From contig NZ_MAOI01000101.1 in the NCBI RefSeq assembly GCF_001884235.1, positions 124,001 to 188,000 on the forward strand: a DNA stretch of 64,000 bases. Direction: 5' to 3'. The notes beneath the pieces were generated by a model. That model worked only from the letters and a program-made list of their open reading frames with translations, did no database searches and had not been told where the DNA came from. The first letter of the stretch is position 1, and every line of letters starts with the position of its first letter. Position numbers and translations under genes: made by a program. Below, piece by piece: positions 60,263 through 64,000 of this stretch. This stretch comes from Bacillus paramycoides. GTDB taxonomy: Bacteria; Bacillota; Bacilli; Bacillales; Bacillaceae_G.

Positions 60263-60904
60263 TTATTTTACTTTATATGTAACCCACCAAAAACACTCAC
60301 CTATATGAAAATTTAAATCTAATGCAAATGGTTCAAGAATAGATTGCAATTCTTCTTGCGTATAATAGTTTTTAATAATCTCATACCTCTCACCAGTCGA
60401 GAGTGTACGAATTTTATATGTATTTATATCTCCATCTTTACGAATAAGCTCCCCGCCAATTCCTTCGTTATACAAATTATCTGCAAAACAAACTATCGCT
60501 CCTTTTTCTAATACATGATGAAACTGTATTAAAAAACTAGTAATCTCTTCTTTTTTAATGTGTGAAAACCAAAAGTTTGCATATGCCCCTTGAAAGATGT
60601 CTTTCATTTGTTCTAGTTTAAAAGCGTCACCTTTCTGAAAGGTAACCTTTTCCTTAGAAAGCTCTTTCTCCTTTGCTATCGCTAGTACTTCATCAGAATA
60701 ATCAATCGCTGTTATATGTGCAGCTACATCTGTTACATACTTCGTCCAATACCCTGTTCCGCAAGCAACTTCAAGAACTTTTCTTCCTATACATATATCT
60801 TTTAATTTTTGTTCAAGCATCTTTTGTTCCGCTTGCCTTACTGGATCTTCCCGATTGTACACCGCTTCATATTCACTTGCACGATTACTATAATATGTAT
60901 ACAT
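60263..60904 (-). CDS. Class I SAM-dependent methyltransferase
   Basis: 213 aa. S-adenosylmethionine motif I 'VLEVACGTGYWTKYV', then 'ITAIDYSDEVLAIAKEK' (motif II, acidic D) and 'FQKGDAFKL' (motif III). The rest follows the Methyltransf_11/25 pattern. Acceptor substrate unknown. Good GAGGGGGAG ribosome site. First gene of an operon with the HAD hydrolase. Confidence 0.86.
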   Translation of the reverse strand: MYTYYSNRASEYEAVYNREDPVRQAEQKMLEQKLKDICIGRKVLEVACGTGYWTKYVTDVAAHITAIDYSDEVLAIAKEKELSKEKVTFQKGDAFKLEQMKDIFQGAYANFWFSHIKKEEITSFLIQFHHVLEKGAIVCFADNLYNEGIGGELIRKDGDINTYKIRTLSTGERYEIIKNYYTQEELQSILEPFALDLNFHIGECFWWVTYKVK

Positions 60905-61070
60905 AGAAAAGCTCCCCCTCTATTAAACAAATCATATCCTTTCCATAATACCATTTTTATTTTTTTCAGAAAATTACTTTTTCTATTCCTCATACTTTCA
61001 GTTACAAAAATACAAAAGATATGATAAAGTGAAAAAGTTACAATTAATTTCATAGAAACTGGTGAAACAC

Positions 61071-61868
61071 ATGTCAATTACGTTAATTTTTATTATGGCT
61101 TTCACAATTGTTATCCACGCAGTTGAAACAAGCTCTTATAGTATTCGATTAGCTGGTGTACGTTTAAAAAAGATTGCCGTTGCCTTATCTGTCGTAGGAA
61201 TGGTACTGCTTATTTCAAGAACATCTAACTTACTACAAGCCTTTTTAATTGGTGGTATGGTCGATGAAGCAAAACTAGATTCTTCTATTAATTTAGAGCA
61301 TATTATACGGCTCGTTCTATTATCTGCCTCTATCGGTACATTGTTGGCAATTATACTCTATCCAACTTTGACAAAGCTATTTGGATATGTCATTCAAAAC
61401 TTTGAAACAGACGGTTCTTTCATACGAATGATGAAAACAAATAACATCCAAAAATTAAAGCGCACAAAAAAATATGTACGCTTTCCAAAGTTAGAAATGA
61501 TTCATCGACTAAGGATCGGTGGTATCCCAAAGCGTATTATGCTTATTAACATGTTCGCAACTGCAATTTATACAGCGGGTGTCCTTTCAGCTCTTTACGC
61601 TTCTTTTTTAAATCCAGATTACGCAACAAATGCAAGTACAGCATCTGGTCTCGTGAATGGTTTTGCTACTATTTTATTAACAGTATTACTCGATCCACGT
61701 ATCGCCCTTTTAACAGAGCGCGCTCTTCAATCAGAGGACGGTGCTGAGGCAATGAGTAAAATGTATGGTTGGCTAATGATTTCTAGACTTCTCGGCACCT
61801 TATTAGCACAATTTTTATTTGTACCAGGTGCTTACTGGATTTTATGGATTATTGAACTAATGCATTAA
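61071..61868 (+). CDS. amj: Lipid II flippase Amj
   Basis: 265 aa from ATG 61071, after GGTGA; GTG 61062 nine bases earlier is part of the site. About six membrane segments: 'IIHAVETSSYSIRLAGVRLKKIAVALSV' in outline opens the family, 'SRTSNLLQAFLIGGMVD' and 'NGFATILLTVLLDPRIALLTE' follow. Amj (alternate to MurJ) moves lipid II across the membrane for peptidoglycan synthesis; in B. subtilis it is induced by sigma-M when MurJ is lost. No sigma-M promoter was identified with certainty here. Confidence 0.9.
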   Translation: MSITLIFIMAFTIVIHAVETSSYSIRLAGVRLKKIAVALSVVGMVLLISRTSNLLQAFLIGGMVDEAKLDSSINLEHIIRLVLLSASIGTLLAIILYPTLTKLFGYVIQNFETDGSFIRMMKTNNIQKLKRTKKYVRFPKLEMIHRLRIGGIPKRIMLINMFATAIYTAGVLSALYASFLNPDYATNASTASGLVNGFATILLTVLLDPRIALLTERALQSEDGAEAMSKMYGWLMISRLLGTLLAQFLFVPGAYWILWIIELMH

Positions 61869-61902
61869 TCCACTAACTCTATAAATAGAGGGGAATTTAT
61901 CA

Positions 61903-62478
61903 ATGACTATAAAAACCGAGCAAGATATTATCCATTTCATACAAAATGATCCGTGGATGATGAACGTATTACAAATGGCAAAATCACTACAACTACCTGA
62001 TTGGTGGGTTTGCGCCGGATTTGTTCGCTCTAAAATTTGGGATACTTTACATAACTACGAAGTACGAACGGCTACACCAGACGTTGATGTTATTTATTAT
62101 GATTCAATGCAGAAAGATGAGGCATATGAACAATTATTAGAAATGAAGCTGACAAATATGGATGCCACTATCCCTTGGTCAGTAAAAAATCAAGCTCGCA
62201 TGCATGTAGTGAATAAAATGCTACCTTACTCTTCTTCTGTTGATGCTATTTCTAAATTTCCTGAAACAGCAACTGCTCTTGGGGTTACATTAGACGAGAA
62301 AAACAATGTCATATTAACATCTCCTTGCGGAATAGAAGATGTACTTTCGTTACAAGTGAAACCCACACCTCATTTTCTTGAAACGAAAGAACGTATACAT
62401 ATGTACAAGAAAAGAGTTATTAAAAAGAATTGGCAAAGCAAATGGCCTAACATTACGATCACTTATCCAGAAATTTAA
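61903..62478 (+). CDS. Nucleotidyltransferase-like protein (DUF925 / NTP_transf_6)
   Basis: 191 aa. 'DWWVCAGFVRSKIWDTLHNY' and 'TATPDVDVIYYD' form a minimal nucleotidyltransferase G-G/D-x-D pattern (A-G and D-V-D), and 'SVDAISKFPETATALGV' is the second conserved block. This is the DUF925 type found in many bacteria; function unknown. AGGGGAAT ribosome site. Follows amj by 34 bases and may share its transcript; strong terminator after it. Confidence 0.82.
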   Translation: MTIKTEQDIIHFIQNDPWMMNVLQMAKSLQLPDWWVCAGFVRSKIWDTLHNYEVRTATPDVDVIYYDSMQKDEAYEQLLEMKLTNMDATIPWSVKNQARMHVVNKMLPYSSSVDAISKFPETATALGVTLDEKNNVILTSPCGIEDVLSLQVKPTPHFLETKERIHMYKKRVIKKNWQSKWPNITITYPEI

Positions 62479-62517
62479 AAAGGGTGCTTCTCATTATTAG
62501 AAGCACCCTTTCTTTTT
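62479..62517. terminator. Bidirectional terminator
   Basis: AAAGGGTGCTTCT / AGAAGCACCCTTT, 13-bp stem with a seven-base loop, followed by CTTTTTTT; shared with the convergent hydrolase gene. Confidence 0.92.
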
Positions 62518-63441
62518 TTATTTCAAAAAATGAATGACTGTTTCAGCGAATCGGTCTGCTTCCTCATAATGTGGTGTATGACCACTCTCTTCAAACACGA
62601 TATACTTACCATTTTGAGTATCTTGATTAAATGTTAGAATTTGCTTTTCACAAGTTACTGCATCATGTTGCCCTACAAGTAAAAGCATTGGACTCTTTAC
62701 CTCTTTTAGTTTTGATAACAATGACTTATAAATTTCTCCCTCTTCTTTTAATCTTACAAAATGGATCTGCGAACGACTAGAAAATTCTTCCCACTCTTCG
62801 TAACTATATAAACTATCGTCTGTTTTATCTGTTTTATCTTCCTTATAACTGTAAATTTCCATTCTATTTTCCGCTAGCTCACCACTTAATCTTATATAAG
62901 CTTCTAACAACTCTTCTGAACTAGCATTACTAGCTGCTAAATCAAGGCACTCTTTTGCATGTTCTTCTTTTCCATACTTTATTAATAAAGTTCCTGTCTT
63001 TTGTAACAAAGCTCTACTTGTTAGAGCAAAATCGAAAGTCGGCCCTTCAAATATTATTTTCGCTATTGAATTTGGATACGTCACCGCATATAACAACGCT
63101 AAAAAGCCACCGAAAGAATGCCCAATTACAGACCATTTTTCAATTTGTAATACTTTTCTTAGTTCCTCACAGTCTTCAATTAAATCACTTAATCTAAAAT
63201 GTTCTTCTTCAGTAATTACTTCTGAACGACAAACTCCTCTTTGATCTAACGAAATTAAATACAATGAATCTTTTAATCGCTCCGCTTGATGAAATGAAAA
63301 ATCATAACAGCTTTCACCCGGTCCCCCGTGTAAGTATAAAATCGGTTTATTTTCAGGAGATCCATGTGTTTCGACATATAGTTTTTTCCCTCTAATATTT
63401 ATTAATTTTCCTTTTGCAGCAAAATCATATTTTAATTTCAT
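62518..63441 (-). CDS. Alpha/beta hydrolase (proline iminopeptidase-like)
   Basis: 307 aa. 'YLHGGPGESCYDFSF' is the HGGPG oxyanion motif of prolyl iminopeptidase relatives, 'SLDQRGVCRSEV' the D-Q-R-G loop, 'SVIGHSFGGFLALLYA' the nucleophile elbow (G-H-S-F-G-G), and 'LLVGQHDAVT' with 'EESGHTPHYEE' the Asp and His. Cleaves an amide or ester; true substrate unknown. GGAGGG ribosome site. Single gene. Confidence 0.87.
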   Translation of the reverse strand: MKLKYDFAAKGKLINIRGKKLYVETHGSPENKPILYLHGGPGESCYDFSFHQAERLKDSLYLISLDQRGVCRSEVITEEEHFRLSDLIEDCEELRKVLQIEKWSVIGHSFGGFLALLYAVTYPNSIAKIIFEGPTFDFALTSRALLQKTGTLLIKYGKEEHAKECLDLAASNASSEELLEAYIRLSGELAENRMEIYSYKEDKTDKTDDSLYSYEEWEEFSSRSQIHFVRLKEEGEIYKSLLSKLKEVKSPMLLLVGQHDAVTCEKQILTFNQDTQNGKYIVFEESGHTPHYEEADRFAETVIHFLK

Positions 63442-63482
63442 CCTCGCCCTCCTTTTTTCACTGAATATTATAACATTTCAAC

Positions 63483-64000
63483 TTAAATAATCCCTATTAC
63501 ATTTAAAAATACGATGACTATCGCAAGGGGAGCTACAAATCGAAGTAAAAATACCCAACAAGTAAATACTTTCTTTCCATAATTTCCACCTACATAAAAT
63601 TCTGCTTCTAATACCTTTTTCTCCATTTTAAACGATACGAAAATACTGATAAACAATGCTCCAAGTGGCATTAATATATTACTAGATAAGAAGTCTACTG
63701 CATCAAAAATATTCTTACCAAAAATCGTAATATCACTCCATACTCCAAATGATAACGCGGATGGTATACCTACTAGGAAAATGCAGAAACCGATGATCCA
63801 TGATAGTTTATTTCTTCTTTCTTGCTCACCATTTGCTAATGCTGAAACGACCGTTTCTAGTAGAGAAAATGCCGATGTTAATGTCGCAAATGTAAACAGC
63901 GCAAGAAATACTGTTAAGAATACTCCACCGAATGGAATTTGACTAAATATAGATGGTAATACGATAAATAGTAATCCAGGTCCTTCTGTTGGCTCCATTC
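63483..64000 (-). CDS. Neurotransmitter:sodium symporter (NSS/SNF) family protein, C-terminal part
   Basis: The last about 172 codons are in the window; the gene continues beyond base 64000. The visible part has five hydrophobic segments. 'FATLTSAFSLLETVVSALAN' is the NSS helix-8 pattern with the sodium-site T/S, and 'GFCIFLVGIPSALSFGVWSD' follows as helix 9. Na+-coupled uptake of amino acids is expected; the ligand cannot be assigned because the N-terminal half is missing. Confidence 0.82.
   Translation of the reverse strand, partial: MEPTEGPGLLFIVLPSIFSQIPFGGVFLTVFLALFTFATLTSAFSLLETVVSALANGEQERRNKLSWIIGFCIFLVGIPSALSFGVWSDITIFGKNIFDAVDFLSSNILMPLGALFISIFVSFKMEKKVLEAEFYVGGNYGKKVFTCWVFLLRFVAPLAIVIVFLNVIGII

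Noticed and set aside
1-64000. CRISPR arrays, tRNA or rRNA genes, prophage
   Set aside because: No regularly spaced repeats, cloverleaf sequences, rRNA blocks or phage structural genes were noticed.

Overview
The window is a piece of a low-GC Firmicutes chromosome, almost certainly from the Bacillus cereus group. Indicators are the AT-rich sequence, strong AGGAGG-type ribosome sites with frequent TTG/GTG starts, typical Bacillus proteins (RacA, YpjP family, TatA/TatC, AsnB, Amj, DegV, YhcY/YhcZ-like two-component pair), an IS231-type transposase scar and short dispersed structured repeats like the bcr repeats of this group. No rRNA, tRNA, CRISPR array, prophage or intact insertion sequence was seen. 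Most of the window is ordinary core or near-core chromosome. Accessory character is limited to a few genes and several visible scars.

Layout. 1-7.7 kb: aldehyde dehydrogenase start (cut by the window edge), a CNNM/CorC-type membrane protein with an unusual hairpin and mini-ORF leader, racA, a GNAT protein resembling autoinducer synthases, then a two-gene McrB-like AAA ATPase / DUF2357 PD-(D/E)XK operon (3629-7286), the best candidate for a poorly described system. 7.7-14.3 kb: an APC amino-acid antiporter, an OpuF-type compatible-solute ABC importer with a fused permease and binding protein, a YdcF-family protein, an MFS exporter and an FMN reductase. 14.4-20 kb: two TPR-containing glycosyltransferase-like proteins, a small protein, a chimeric scar (IS231 transposase start joined to the tail of 6-phosphogluconate dehydrogenase), and two Opp-type permeases without ATPase or binding protein. 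20-30 kb: AdhP, a truncated beta-lactamase-like gene, a GAF histidine kinase/response regulator pair, an MscS channel, nicotinamidase, a lipoprotein, a nitroreductase, D-amino-acid transaminase, and a frameshifted cell-wall amidase.

30-45 kb: asnB, Hsp20, Sco, an MBL-fold hydrolase, DegV, tatA-tatC (tatA encodes only 58 aa), hemolysin III, PlsC, azoreductase with a clear promoter/operator, penicillin-binding protein 3, and the thyA-dfrA pair. Structured repeats lie at 33.9, 36.5-36.9 and 50.6 kb. 45-64 kb: a serine beta-lactamase-like hydrolase, AraC regulator-esterase-PAP2 phosphatase, an N-terminally truncated VOC protein, an S41 peptidase, YpjP, an EcsAB/YthPQ-type ABC transporter, acetyltransferases, HAD phosphatases, TrmO, an amino-acid racemase, a GntP-family permease with an iron alcohol dehydrogenase (a probable hydroxy-acid/alcohol module), a methyltransferase, the lipid II flippase Amj, a nucleotidyltransferase, an alpha/beta hydrolase and the tail of an NSS-family symporter that runs off the window.

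Most genes are single or in two-gene operons closed by clear intrinsic terminators. The genuine operons are supported by short gaps or overlaps: McrB-like/DUF2357, opuFA-opuFB, FMN reductase-MFS, the two Opp permeases, YhcY-YhcZ, tatA-tatC, thyA-dfrA, EcsA-EcsB, TrmO-GNAT and HAD-methyltransferase. Start sites were moved inward from the longest open frame wherever a Shine-Dalgarno sequence clearly favoured a later start codon.
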